Source of the DNA: Peptoniphilus lacydonensis | GTDB lineage: Bacteria > Bacillota > Clostridia > Tissierellales > Peptoniphilaceae | Assembly (NCBI RefSeq): GCF_900106515.1 | Contig: NZ_FNWF01000003.1 | Span: 1,116,001-1,180,000 of the forward strand | Direction: 5' to 3' | DNA length: 64,000 bases | Shown here: one piece after another, positions 46,071-55,665 of the stretch | How positions within the stretch are numbered: position 1 is the first letter of the stretch | Layout of the letters: every line of letters starts with the position of its first letter | Made by a program: the position numbers and the translations under genes | The notes under the pieces: model-generated | The model's input: the letters and a program-made list of their open reading frames with translations, nothing else | Database searches by the model: none | Told to the model about the DNA's origin: nothing

Positions 46071-47616
46071 CGCAACCTTAAAAGATGTTTTCATAAAAAC
46101 ATTTCAAAACGATCCTAAAAAGGTAGTTTATGAATATTATAGTGGGAAGATAATAGAAAAAATAACTTATAAACAATTGAAAGATAAGATATATGGTATA
46201 GCATTGATATTGAAAAAATATCTTGTAGGGATTCCAGATGAAAGTTGGGTTATATTGCAAGCAACTAATAATCCTTGGGATATGGCTGTTTTATGGGCAT
46301 TGATTCATAATAATATGAACGTTTTATTATTAGATAAAGAAGTTAAAAATCCTAAATATATAATAAAGCAAAGCTCAGCAAAAGCAATAATAACTTCTTA
46401 TAACTTATCTATACAGAACGTAAAGTCTATAAATATAGAAGTATTAAGAAAACACAATCCTTCAAAATATCTTTCAGACAATAATTTTACATTTTCAAAT
46501 AAGATTGCTCTTTGCACTTCAGGTACAAGCGGAAATCCTAAAATTTTTGTTCATACAGGAACTCAGATATACGCTCATATTAATAGCGTTTTAGATAGAT
46601 ATGGGAAAGCGAAGGATCTGAAATATAATGCAGAAAATAATGAAATAAAAAAAACAATGCTAACTTTTAAATTCCACCATATAGCTTCTGTTTTATTGAA
46701 TTTTATGTATCCTTATATTGGCGGAACGATTGTTAAAACAGATGAAATTGGAATTAAAATATTGCTGGATTTAATTAATTCTAGAAAAGTTCAGAATGTT
46801 TATGCTGTTCCAATGATTTGGGATTCTATGGTTAAGTATATTGCGGGGAAATATGGAAATAGCAATCCAGAAACTATTAAAAAAGCTTTTGGGGACTCTT
46901 TAAGATTAGCGATGATGGGAGCGGCTAAACCTACATCTAGAACAGTAGAGATTTTAAACAAGGCTGGGATATTCACAACATCAGCCTATGGGATGACAGA
47001 AATAGGATCTTTGACTTCAAATATAAGTAGAAGTACTGAGAATAGAAATAAGGGAATTGCAGGTAAAGTAGGCTCAAGATTTTATGAGGTTAAAGTAAAG
47101 AAAGAAAGTGGAATATTAAAAAGTAGTGGTACTGGTGAACTCCTTATACGAGGCAAAATTGTTTATTATTCACAATTAGTTAATGGAATTGAAATTGTTA
47201 GAGATAGTCATGAATATTTTCATACTGGAGATATTGTTAAAATTGAAAGTGATGATTTATATATAATAGGAAGAGTCAAAGATATTATAGTGAATACATC
47301 AGGAGAAAATATTTATATAGATGAATTAGAGTTGAAATTCAACTTTCTAAGAGATTTAGGAATAGAATATACTATTATTGGGATAAATGACGAACCGATA
47401 TTGGTTATTTATATGTCAAAAGATAATGATGTTAGCGAAATTTTAGAAAATATTAGTAGAATTAATAATTCTTTGGAAATATATACAAGAATAAAAAAAA
47501 TATATTTTTCAAAAATTCCACTATTTAGAACGTCTACTGAAAAAATAAAAAGGAATACAATTAAGGATGAAATTGTTTTAAACAATGAGATATTTAAATT
47601 AATAAAATCGTATTAA
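46063..47616 (+). CDS. AMP-dependent acyl/amino acid ligase (adenylation enzyme)
   Basis: 517 residues, ANL superfamily. The P-loop is LCTSGTSGNPK (~150-160), then AYGMTEIG, FHTGDIV, GRVKDIIVNTSGENIYIDELE, and the C-terminal catalytic Lys in TSTEKIKRNTIKDE. It activates a carboxylic acid and would load it on one of the flanking carrier proteins. It is free-standing with no condensation or carrier domain fused. Substrate cannot be read from sequence. Confidence 0.87.
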   Translation: MNNATLKDVFIKTFQNDPKKVVYEYYSGKIIEKITYKQLKDKIYGIALILKKYLVGIPDESWVILQATNNPWDMAVLWALIHNNMNVLLLDKEVKNPKYIIKQSSAKAIITSYNLSIQNVKSINIEVLRKHNPSKYLSDNNFTFSNKIALCTSGTSGNPKIFVHTGTQIYAHINSVLDRYGKAKDLKYNAENNEIKKTMLTFKFHHIASVLLNFMYPYIGGTIVKTDEIGIKILLDLINSRKVQNVYAVPMIWDSMVKYIAGKYGNSNPETIKKAFGDSLRLAMMGAAKPTSRTVEILNKAGIFTTSAYGMTEIGSLTSNISRSTENRNKGIAGKVGSRFYEVKVKKESGILKSSGTGELLIRGKIVYYSQLVNGIEIVRDSHEYFHTGDIVKIESDDLYIIGRVKDIIVNTSGENIYIDELELKFNFLRDLGIEYTIIGINDEPILVIYMSKDNDVSEILENISRINNSLEIYTRIKKIYFSKIPLFRTSTEKIKRNTIKDEIVLNNEIFKLIKSY

Positions 47617-47627
47617 TTGGAGGTAAA

Positions 47628-47894
47628 ATGAGTAAAGTTGATGAAATCATATTAAAACAAATTTCTACTATATTAAATGTAGATAAAGATAGAATAAAGG
47701 ATAATTCAAGATTAGTGGAAGATTTGGGAGCTAATAGTTTTGAATTAGCTGAAATATTTCTTTCTCTTGAAGATGAACTGAATATAGATTTAAAAGATAA
47801 ATTTATTTTGGAAAGGACGGTTTATGTAAAAACTATAAGAGATCTCGTAGACGAAGCCTTGTCCCAAAATGAGAAATGGTATGAAAAAGAATGA
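47628..47894 (+). CDS. acyl carrier protein 2
   Basis: 88 residues, GGAGG just upstream. The phosphopantetheine Ser lies in DLGANSFELAEIFLSLEDE, with Asn where Asp is usual before Ser. Different from carrier protein 1, so two intermediates are probably held on separate carriers and joined, for example by the KASIII-like enzyme. Its stop overlaps the TetR start by 4 bp. Confidence 0.87.
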   Translation: MSKVDEIILKQISTILNVDKDRIKDNSRLVEDLGANSFELAEIFLSLEDELNIDLKDKFILERTVYVKTIRDLVDEALSQNEKWYEKE

Positions 47895-48502
47895 CAAGAA
47901 ATGTAAAAGATCCAGAAGAAAGAAAACAAGAACTTATAAATATAGCATCCAGACTTTTTGAAAAGTATGGGTATGAGAAAGTTTCTGTTCGAGATATTCT
48001 CGCAGAAGTTAATGGCGCTCCGGGAATGTTTTATTACTATTTTAAATCAAAAGAAGATATATTCTTGGCATGCATGGAAACATATTTTGATGATAAATTA
48101 AAAAATAAGTTAGATATACTTCAAAACAAGGAAATAGATTACGAAGAAAGAATAAAAATCTTAAGAGAACTTATAGTAAAAGATATAGGTCAATTTACGA
48201 AAAAATATAATTTTTCTCTCAATAATTCAATAACAGATAATTCGTATAGGCTTTGGGAGTTAACTCACTATATTGGAAAATTTATAGATGTCTATTCTGA
48301 ATTTATTATTGAAGGAATCGAAGATAAAAAAATAGAAAACAATATGGGAATAGATAGAGAAAATGTAAAAAGTTTTGCAGCTTTTATTTTATATGGGGCT
48401 GTTGGAACAATATATACTGACTCAATCAATAAAGGAGAAAATAAAACAAACTCAAATGGAGCCTTTGAAGTGATTAGCGAACTTTTTCCAAGACTTCATT
48501 AG
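47891..48502 (+). CDS. TetR-family transcriptional regulator
   Basis: 203 residues. The N-terminal TetR helix-turn-helix is clear (ASRLFEKYGYEKVSVRDILAEVNGAPGMFYYYFKSKEDIF). The C-terminal ligand domain is unassigned. Last gene of the biosynthetic operon and directly upstream of the transporter operon, whose promoter region carries a CGTTC-type palindrome (48575-48591). A likely local repressor relieved by the product or its metal complex. Confidence 0.88.
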   Translation: MTRNVKDPEERKQELINIASRLFEKYGYEKVSVRDILAEVNGAPGMFYYYFKSKEDIFLACMETYFDDKLKNKLDILQNKEIDYEERIKILRELIVKDIGQFTKKYNFSLNNSITDNSYRLWELTHYIGKFIDVYSEFIIEGIEDKKIENNMGIDRENVKSFAAFILYGAVGTIYTDSINKGENKTNSNGAFEVISELFPRLH

Positions 48503-48526
48503 ATAAAAACAAAATATAAGTATTTT

Positions 48527-48557
48527 ACAAGGGAAACATTAAGTATGTTTTCCTTGT
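48527..48557 (+). terminator. terminator after tetR
   Basis: ACAAGGGAAAC pairs with GTTTTCCTTGT (one wobble) with a 9-base loop; the following T run is weak (ATTAGTTTT), so some read-through into the transporter operon is possible. Confidence 0.65.
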
Positions 48558-48574
48558 ATTAGTTTTAGGGTAAA

Positions 48575-48591
48575 TGAACGAACTCGTTCTG
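48575..48591 (+). promoter_or_regulatory. putative TetR operator ahead of transporter operon
   Basis: TGAACGAACTCGTTCTG contains GAACG-aact-CGTTC, the palindrome form common for Firmicutes TetR operators. It lies 22 bases before the first transporter gene and close to AAAGGAGG (48595-48602). Confidence 0.55.
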
Positions 48592-48612
48592 AGAAAAGGA
48601 GGAATATTATAG

Positions 48613-50379
48613 ATGAAAAAAAAGAAATCTATTGGAGATATTATTTCCTACAGTGAAGTAAAAAAAGGAAGACTTATCAGTGGAATAATATTTGTTAGTT
48701 TGGGAATGTTACTAAGTATATGCCCAATCTTAGTAATATATAAGGTTATTAAATCTCTGTTTTTATATGGAGCATTAGATAAAAACACAATAAACCTTTG
48801 TATTTATGGACTTGTAGCTGTAATTTTAGCTTACCTTTTAACCTACGTTGGCAGCATCTTATGTCATAAATTTTCATATATCTTAATAGCAAATTTAAAG
48901 AAAAAAATATTGAATCACGTTGGAAAGTTACCATTAGGATTTTTCAATGGAGATAATAAGTCTAAAATAAGGCAAGTGTTAGGTTCGGATATGAATCAAA
49001 TTGAAGGATATTTTTCTCACCAATTACCAAATCTTATTTCGACTTTAACAATAATTTTAGCGATGATTGTTGTCATGTTTAAGATGAATTTGTTGTTAGG
49101 ATTTATAACATTGTTAGTTTTACTTATAGGACTTGGAATTCAAATTGCGATTATGGCAAAGATTATAAAGTCAGGCGGACTTGCTGAAAATTTTAAGATT
49201 CTTGATGACATTAATTCTGCAACTACTGAATATGTAAAAGGTATGCCAGAAGTTAAAATATTTAGTTCTGGTGTTAGGTCATTTAAAACTTTTTCGAAAT
49301 CTGTAAATGATTATAAAAATTTTACAAGTTCTATGACTTCAATGATAAGACCGGGTTTTGTGTCTTTTAGAGTGTTCATACTTTCAGTAGCAACATTTAT
49401 AGTACCTGTTGGGATAAGCTTATTATCAAAAAATTATAGCTTAGATTTTTTAACTACTTTTGTTTTCTTTTTAATAATTGCCCCAGCTATGAGTGTACCT
49501 CTTTTGAAACTTAGAGATTTTGCAGAAGGAATGAATTTGTTAAATGAAGTTGTGGCTAGAATATATGAGCTTATATATGAAAAAGAAATGTTAAGCGGAA
49601 GTAACGATAAAGATATATTAGACTACAATCTTGAATTTAAAGATGTAAGCTTTGCTTATGGAGAAGAAGAGGTTTTAAAGAATATTAGTTTTTGTGCAAA
49701 ACAAGGAGAAGTTACTGCATTAGTAGGATATTCAGGAGCAGGAAAATCAACAATAGGGACTTTAATACCAAGATTTTACGACCCATTAGAAGGTTCTATT
49801 GAAATTGGCGGAGTAAATATAAAAAATATTTCAATAAAAGATTTAATGGACAATATTTCTTTTGTTTTTCAAGATAGTGATCTTGTTACAGACACAGTTT
49901 TTAATAATATTGCTATGGCGAAGAAAGGAGCTACTAAAGAAGAAGTTATAAGAGCAGCCCAAAAAGCAAGATGTCATGATTTTATTAAACAGCTTCCTCA
50001 TGGATATGAAACTCGTTTAGGAAAGGAAACTTATTTATCTGGAGGAGAGAAACAACGTATTGCTGTGGCAAGAGCAATCTTAAAGGATTCACCTATATTG
50101 GTTTTAGATGAAGCTACAAGTTTTGCAGATTCTGAAAATGAATATCTTATGCAGGAAGCTTTATCGGAACTAGTCAAAGATAAGACAGTTATTATGATCG
50201 CCCATAGGTTAAATACGATAGAGAAAGCAAATCAAATTTTAGTAATATCTGATGGAAAACTTGTAGAAAGAGGAAAACATGAAGATTTAATCTGTGTAGA
50301 TGGGATATACAAGAGGCTTTATGATATCTATAAAAAAACAAATATTTGGCAAATGGATATAGAAGGGAGTGAGAGATAA
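48613..50379 (+). CDS. ABC half-transporter 1 (IrtA/YbtP-like)
   Basis: 588 residues: six membrane helices (~20-310) and an ATPase with GYSGAGKST, LSGGEKQR, LVLDEATSF and the switch His (IAHRL). It overlaps its partner by one base (stop/start). Exporter-fold half-transporters in such pairs import iron-siderophore in several bacteria (IrtAB, YbtPQ). Together with the ECF genes behind it this suggests uptake, possibly of the product of the upstream operon. Confidence 0.87.
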   Translation: MKKKKSIGDIISYSEVKKGRLISGIIFVSLGMLLSICPILVIYKVIKSLFLYGALDKNTINLCIYGLVAVILAYLLTYVGSILCHKFSYILIANLKKKILNHVGKLPLGFFNGDNKSKIRQVLGSDMNQIEGYFSHQLPNLISTLTIILAMIVVMFKMNLLLGFITLLVLLIGLGIQIAIMAKIIKSGGLAENFKILDDINSATTEYVKGMPEVKIFSSGVRSFKTFSKSVNDYKNFTSSMTSMIRPGFVSFRVFILSVATFIVPVGISLLSKNYSLDFLTTFVFFLIIAPAMSVPLLKLRDFAEGMNLLNEVVARIYELIYEKEMLSGSNDKDILDYNLEFKDVSFAYGEEEVLKNISFCAKQGEVTALVGYSGAGKSTIGTLIPRFYDPLEGSIEIGGVNIKNISIKDLMDNISFVFQDSDLVTDTVFNNIAMAKKGATKEEVIRAAQKARCHDFIKQLPHGYETRLGKETYLSGGEKQRIAVARAILKDSPILVLDEATSFADSENEYLMQEALSELVKDKTVIMIAHRLNTIEKANQILVISDGKLVERGKHEDLICVDGIYKRLYDIYKKTNIWQMDIEGSER

Positions 50380-52100
50380 TGATAAAAAATATTACCTTAG
50401 GAAAGGCAAATAATATAAGAAAATCTATTGTTCTAAACATTTTAGCATCTATTTCTAACCTTATACCATTTATTGCACTAGCTAAAATTGTAGAAGCATT
50501 ATTTCTAAGTAGAAATACAGGAAAAATAGACACGAATCTTTTATGGAAATATTTTGTGATAATGGCAGTATTTTTCTTTGTAACAATTTTCTTTGAGAAT
50601 TTAGCTACAAAATACACCTACGAACTTGGATATAAAGTGGCAGCAGATGGAAGAATAGAATTAGCAGATCATATAAGAAAACTGCCTATAGGTTATCTTT
50701 CAGGCAAAAGCTCAACGGAGATTTTAGATACTCTTATGAATGACTTTTTTAAAATAGAAACAGCAGTGACTCATCAATTGCCACAGTTTTTTAGTGGTAT
50801 ATGTGTAGCTATTGTTTGCTCAATTTTATTTTTGATAATTGATGTAAAAATGGGAATAGCAACTTTTATTGGTTTACCAATTTCTATTTTACTGTTAAGA
50901 CTTATGCAAAATTTTCAGAAAAAAATCTATTTAAGAACAAAAAAGATAAAAATAAAAGAAGATGAGGATATAAATGAATATTTAGATACGATAAAAACAC
51001 TTAAAGCTTACAATAGCTTAGAAGAAACATTAACTAAACTTGAAAGAGATATTGAAGATTCTAAAGATGCAAATATTAAGAATGAGAAAGGTGTAGGCTC
51101 GTTAACTACTATAGCAAGTATGATTTTAAGAATAGGGCTTCCTTTGATGAGCTTAGTAGGTTCTTATTTATTTTTAAATGGAAACTTAGAAATTGACACA
51201 TTTTTAATGTTCTTATTTGTAGGTACAAGAATTTTTGATCCTTTAGAGCTTGCACTTGTAAATTATAATGGGTTACAAATAGCATCAGTGTCAGGAGAAA
51301 ATATCCTAAGATTGTTAAATGCAGAGCCTATGAAAGGTGAAGAAGACTTAAAAGTAAGCAATAACATTGAAATTCGAGATCTTTCATTTTCTTATAAAGA
51401 GTCTAAAGTTCTTGATGATGTCACATTGGATATCAACGATAATGAATTAACAGCTTTTGTAGGATATTCTGGTTCAGGAAAATCTACACTAATTAAGCTG
51501 ATATCAAGGTTTTACGATCCTGATGAAGGAACAATAAAAATTGGAGGAATAGATTTAGCTAAAGCAGATCCTTACAAATTAATGGATAAATTTTCTGTGG
51601 TATTTCAAGATGTATATCTTTTTAAAGATACTATTTATAACAATATTAAATTTGGAAATGAAGATGCTAGTAAAGATGAAATCATAAATGCAGCAAAAAT
51701 GGCAGGGGCATATGACTTTATAATAAAAAAGGAAAATGGATTTGATACTATGATTGGTCAAGGAGGAGCAACTTTATCTGGAGGTGAGAAACAAAGAATA
51801 TCCATAGCAAGAGCGATCTTAAAGGATGCTCCAATAATATTACTCGATGAAGCGACATCTTCGCTTGATCCCGAGAATGAACTTATCATACAAGAAGCAA
51901 TTTCAAATTTAATTAAAAATAAAACGGTGATAGTTGTAGCTCATAAGCTAAGAAGTGTTATGGGTGCAGATAAAATAGTTGTTTTAAATAAGGGAAAAGT
52001 AGAAGAAGTAGGAAAACATGAAGAACTAATTAAAAATAACGGTCTGTATAAAGACTTATGGAATTATCAAGAGAAGTCAAAAGAATGGAAGATTGTATAG
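50379..52100 (+). CDS. ABC half-transporter 2 (IrtB/YbtQ-like)
   Basis: 573 residues with six membrane helices and an intact ATPase: GYSGSGKST, LSGGEKQRI, IILLDEATSSLDPENE and AHKL at the switch. The partner of 48613 in a heterodimer. Both ATPase sites look competent, unlike many heterodimeric exporters with one dead site. Confidence 0.87.
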   Translation: MIKNITLGKANNIRKSIVLNILASISNLIPFIALAKIVEALFLSRNTGKIDTNLLWKYFVIMAVFFFVTIFFENLATKYTYELGYKVAADGRIELADHIRKLPIGYLSGKSSTEILDTLMNDFFKIETAVTHQLPQFFSGICVAIVCSILFLIIDVKMGIATFIGLPISILLLRLMQNFQKKIYLRTKKIKIKEDEDINEYLDTIKTLKAYNSLEETLTKLERDIEDSKDANIKNEKGVGSLTTIASMILRIGLPLMSLVGSYLFLNGNLEIDTFLMFLFVGTRIFDPLELALVNYNGLQIASVSGENILRLLNAEPMKGEEDLKVSNNIEIRDLSFSYKESKVLDDVTLDINDNELTAFVGYSGSGKSTLIKLISRFYDPDEGTIKIGGIDLAKADPYKLMDKFSVVFQDVYLFKDTIYNNIKFGNEDASKDEIINAAKMAGAYDFIIKKENGFDTMIGQGGATLSGGEKQRISIARAILKDAPIILLDEATSSLDPENELIIQEAISNLIKNKTVIVVAHKLRSVMGADKIVVLNKGKVEEVGKHEELIKNNGLYKDLWNYQEKSKEWKIV

Positions 52101-52130
52101 TAACAATCAATTTTAAAGGAGGAAAAGAAA

Positions 52131-52721
52131 ATGAAAACACAAAAGAAATCATCAAAAAATGCAATTACAGCAGGTGTTTTAATAGCACTTTATTTTGTAA
52201 CTTATTTAGTTATAGGAGCAATATCTATGCCTGTTCCTGTATTATTTTTACTAATGCCTATGCTTGTAGCATTACTTGCTGCACCAACCTATCATATGAT
52301 TCTTGCAAAAACAAAATCAGGTACGGCAATTGTAATTGCAGCTACTCTTCCAAGTATATTGTTGGTTGCAACAGGACATATCCCAATTGCTCCTTTAGTT
52401 GCAATACCAGCTGGAATAATAGCTATGCTTATAGCAAAAGGTGGAGATTATACTAATTTTAAGAAAAACACAATTAGTCATATGTTTTTTTCTCTAAACT
52501 TATTTGGTGGGTTCTTACCAATTTGGATTATGAGAGAAGCATTTTTTGAAAGTGTAATAAAAGGTGGCTTAGATCAAAGCTTTTGTAATACTGTAAGGGC
52601 TTGGACACCAATATGGATGTTACCAGTTATGATTATTGGAACATTTATATTTTCTTTGTTAGGTTCTTACTTTACAAAGAAAATACTAAATAAAAAGCTT
52701 AAATCCGCAGGAGTATTATGA
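52131..52721 (+). CDS. ECF transporter S component (MptD/Trep_Strep-like)
   Basis: 196 residues, about six membrane helices, beginning with a Lys-rich cytoplasmic tail then NAITAGVLIALYFVTYLVIGAI. It resembles the MptD-type substrate-specific subunits that occur with dedicated T and A subunits and with half-transporter pairs. Good ribosome site AAGGAGG (52117-52123). The substrate is unknown; iron-chelate or small metallophore uptake is proposed from context. Confidence 0.8.
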   Translation: MKTQKKSSKNAITAGVLIALYFVTYLVIGAISMPVPVLFLLMPMLVALLAAPTYHMILAKTKSGTAIVIAATLPSILLVATGHIPIAPLVAIPAGIIAMLIAKGGDYTNFKKNTISHMFFSLNLFGGFLPIWIMREAFFESVIKGGLDQSFCNTVRAWTPIWMLPVMIIGTFIFSLLGSYFTKKILNKKLKSAGVL

Positions 52722-53449
52722 TGGATGATGCAAAGTTTGTTCTGGGGTCAAAATATGACCTCAGGACAAAACTTATTTTGCTTATAGTTGCGAATGTTTT
52801 AATTTTTTTAGGATTTGGTTTAATCTATCAAAGTCTTATAACATCATTTTTTCTTGCAATTATTATTAGCGATGGCTATAAAAAATCAGCCTTACGATAT
52901 ATTCTGTTTTTTGTGATAAGTGTAATTTTAGAGAAATCATTAGTACATTTGAACATAAATTTTCTCATAAACCTACTTTTATTTATTTTTGCAATTGGAA
53001 GGAAGTTTTTACCTTGTATTATTGTTGGAAAATGGATCTTAAATTCTACGTCTGCCTCTCTTGCAGTAGCGACTTTGCAAAAATTAAAATTTTCAAAAGA
53101 CTCTCTTATAATGATTTCTGTATTATTTAGATGTTTTCCTACAATTAGGGATGAGTGGAGTCACATTAATATGGCAATGAAAACTAGAGGAATCAATTTT
53201 AATTTAAAGAACTTATTAGAAAAACCTACTCTGATTATGGAGTATTTTTTTGTCCCTCTTTTTGTAAGTGTTATAGAAATGGGTGATGAGTTATCTCAGT
53301 CGGCTATTGTAAGAGGACTTGATGCGCCTGTTCAAAAAACAAGTAGATACCTAATTAAGTTTAGAAAAAATGATATTGGTGCTTTAACTCTTATGATTTT
53401 GATTTTATCAACAGTAATATTTATGAAAGTTTTAGGGTGGGATTTATGA
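52718..53449 (+). CDS. ECF transporter T component
   Basis: 243 residues, about five membrane helices and the coupling region with AMKTRGINF (~residues 152-160), corresponding to the conserved A-R-G motifs of EcfT. It overlaps the S gene and the ATPase gene (ATGA). Confidence 0.85.
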   Translation: MMDDAKFVLGSKYDLRTKLILLIVANVLIFLGFGLIYQSLITSFFLAIIISDGYKKSALRYILFFVISVILEKSLVHLNINFLINLLLFIFAIGRKFLPCIIVGKWILNSTSASLAVATLQKLKFSKDSLIMISVLFRCFPTIRDEWSHINMAMKTRGINFNLKNLLEKPTLIMEYFFVPLFVSVIEMGDELSQSAIVRGLDAPVQKTSRYLIKFRKNDIGALTLMILILSTVIFMKVLGWDL

Positions 53450-54831
53450 TTGAAATTCGAGAATTAAGCTTTAAATATAAGGGTGGAGCTAATTATTCAT
53501 TAAAAGATATAAACTTAAAAATAAATAAAGGAGAGTGTATTCTTCTGTGTGGTAAGAGTGGATGTGGAAAATCTACCCTATTAAAGCTTATTAATGGAAT
53601 CATTCCTGAATTTTATGATGGGGATATTTGTGGAAGTGTCAGAGTAAATGGCATTAATACCTTTACAACTGAAATACATGAATTATCTAAATTTGTAGGT
53701 TCAGTTTTTCAAAACCCTAAAACTCAGTTTTATACAACTAATACTACAGATGAGATCGCTTTTGGCTTAGAAAATTATGGTATAGATACTGAAGCAATTA
53801 ATAAAAGAATTATAGAAGTTGAAAAAGACCTTCGCCTTGAAAGACTAATGAATAAAAATATATTCAACCTTTCAGGAGGCGAGAAGCAAAAGATTGCCAT
53901 TGCAAGTACTTACGCTTTAAGTCCTGAAATATTTGTACTTGATGAGCCGTCTTCAAGTTTAGATATCAAATCAATGAAAGAGCTATCACAGACAATTGAA
54001 AATCTTAAAGCTATGGGAAAAACTATAATTATTGCAGAACATAGATTGTGGTATTTAAAAGACATAGTAGATAGAGCAATCTATATGGAAGATGGCAAAA
54101 TTATTAGAGAATACAATATGGAAGAAATTGAAAAGTTAAGTGAAGATGAACGTTTGAAAACGGGACTTAGGCACTCTTCTTATAAAGATATAAACCTAGT
54201 TAATAATGAGGAGAATTTCAATGAGGAATCCTCATTAGAAATAAGAAACTTGATTTTTAAAAGAAATGCTAGAACAATTTTATCTATTGATAATCTTAAA
54301 TTTTCTTATGGCAATATAATTGGAATTGTTGGGGAAAATGGGATTGGTAAATCTACATTTGCAAAAATTGTATGTGGACTATACAAAACAAACGATGGAG
54401 AGATTTTAAAGGCTGATAAGCGATTTAATAGAAGAAATAGGATAAAAGAAAGTTTGCTAGTTATGCAAGAAGTAAACTATCAACTATTTACTGACACTGT
54501 GTTTGATGAAATATTATTAACATCAAAAATTAGAGATAAAAATATCATAAACACTTACTTAAAAGATATGGAACTTGAAAATATTATTGATAGAAATCCA
54601 CACACTTTATCTGGAGGACAAAAACAAAGAGTGATTATTTTATCAGCATTGTTGTCTGGTAAGAAAATTTTATTTTTTGATGAACCAACCAGTGGATTAG
54701 ATTATAGAAATATGAAAATAGTCGCTAAGAATATAAAAAAAGTAAAGAAAAAAGATAGACTAATTTTAATAATATCACATGATATTGAGTTTTTAGAATT
54801 AGTTTGTGATGAATCTATTAATTTACTATAA
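53446..54831 (+). CDS. ECF transporter ATPase, two fused ABC domains
   Basis: 461 residues from ATG 53446, which overlaps the T gene stop. The first ATPase: CGKSGCGKST, LSGGEKQK, FVLDEPSSSLD. The second: GENGIGKST, LSGGQKQR, LFFDEPTSGLD. Duplicated ATPases in one chain serve EcfA and EcfA' roles together. Last gene of the transporter operon; the spacer to 55,020 holds no clear gene. Confidence 0.88.
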   Translation: MIEIRELSFKYKGGANYSLKDINLKINKGECILLCGKSGCGKSTLLKLINGIIPEFYDGDICGSVRVNGINTFTTEIHELSKFVGSVFQNPKTQFYTTNTTDEIAFGLENYGIDTEAINKRIIEVEKDLRLERLMNKNIFNLSGGEKQKIAIASTYALSPEIFVLDEPSSSLDIKSMKELSQTIENLKAMGKTIIIAEHRLWYLKDIVDRAIYMEDGKIIREYNMEEIEKLSEDERLKTGLRHSSYKDINLVNNEENFNEESSLEIRNLIFKRNARTILSIDNLKFSYGNIIGIVGENGIGKSTFAKIVCGLYKTNDGEILKADKRFNRRNRIKESLLVMQEVNYQLFTDTVFDEILLTSKIRDKNIINTYLKDMELENIIDRNPHTLSGGQKQRVIILSALLSGKKILFFDEPTSGLDYRNMKIVAKNIKKVKKKDRLILIISHDIEFLELVCDESINLL

Positions 54832-55026
54832 ATTGTAACGCGTATTTTGTAATAACAGAAAATACTAAGATTAATCATAAGGAGTAATAAGTTGGGTGTG
54901 ATTTTTTAAGGAAAATCATAAGAAGAATAGTGGGAATTTTTTATATAATTATTATATTTTTACAATATATATATTCTTATAGAAAATCAACTAATTTTAT
55001 TGGATTAAAAAGGTTATTTTATTTAA

Positions 55027-55067
55027 GAGGGCATGCTATATTCATATGTAGAAACCCTCCTTTTTTT
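55027..55067 (+). terminator. hairpin/attenuator before the sigma-like gene
   Basis: GAGGG (55027-55031) pairs with CCCTC (55055-55059), with an inner CTATAT/ATATGTAG pairing, then seven T residues. It lies 40 bases before the gene, so it may work as a leader attenuator rather than only end the upstream operon. Confidence 0.65.
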
Positions 55068-55106
55068 ATTTTCAAAAATAAATTTGAGAATAAAAAGGAG
55101 GATAAT

Positions 55107-55508
55107 ATGTCTAAAGAAAAATATATTTATGTAAACGGAAAGAAAGTACATGTAAGTGATGAAATATATCAAGAATATAAAAAACTTAAAAATCATGAAG
55201 AATATCTACAAAGAATAGATGGAAAATATATAGACTATAATTTTCAAGGAGTAAACGATTCCATAGAAAACATAGAAGACAAAAAAGTAGATATTGAAAA
55301 AATAATAGAAACTAAACTAAGGTTAGAAGATCTATATAAGGCACTCGATAAATTAAACGAATATGAGAGAAGAATAATTATTGCGCTATATTTTGAAGAG
55401 AGAACTATTAGAGATTTAGCGAAACAAGAAAAAGTATCTCCTAAGAAAATATTCAGCCTTAGAAATAAAATATTACAAAAACTAAAGAAAATAATTGAAA
55501 GAGAATAA
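55107..55508 (+). CDS. sigma-70 region-4-like regulator of the integration module
   Basis: 133 residues from ATG 55107, with AAAGGAGG upstream (55094-55101); the longer open frame to 54930 crosses a terminator and is not used. The C-terminal ~70 residues match a sigma-like HTH: LDKLNEYERRIIIALYFEERTIRDLAKQEKVSPKKIFSLRNKIL. Such proteins sit beside serine recombinases in Firmicutes transposons and ICEs and probably control their expression. Confidence 0.78.
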   Translation: MSKEKYIYVNGKKVHVSDEIYQEYKKLKNHEEYLQRIDGKYIDYNFQGVNDSIENIEDKKVDIEKIIETKLRLEDLYKALDKLNEYERRIIIALYFEERTIRDLAKQEKVSPKKIFSLRNKILQKLKKIIERE

Positions 55509-55524
55509 TAAGAAGATATCAACG

Positions 55525-55551
55525 GGGAGCAGTCTTTGCTCTCTATTTTTT
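55525..55551 (+). terminator. terminator after the sigma-like gene
   Basis: GGGAGCA, five-base loop, TGCTCTC, then ATTTTTT. Confidence 0.8.
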
Positions 55552-55665
55552 GTGAAAAAATTAAAAAAATTCTAAAAAAATGGAAACAAGAGGCCTAAAA
55601 ATTAAGGTTTATATATAGAGGGATATTTTTTATCACTCGATTTATATAGATAAAAAAATTGAACC

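Noticed and set aside
52058-52456. 132-residue ORF overlapping the ECF S component
   Set aside because: Tyr/Cys/Ser-rich translation typical of an out-of-frame shadow of a hydrophobic membrane protein; the S-component frame is the real one.
54930-55106. 59-residue N-terminal extension of the sigma-like protein
   Set aside because: It crosses a terminator-like hairpin, has no ribosome site and reads as hydrophobic junk; ATG 55107 has a perfect AAAGGAGG.
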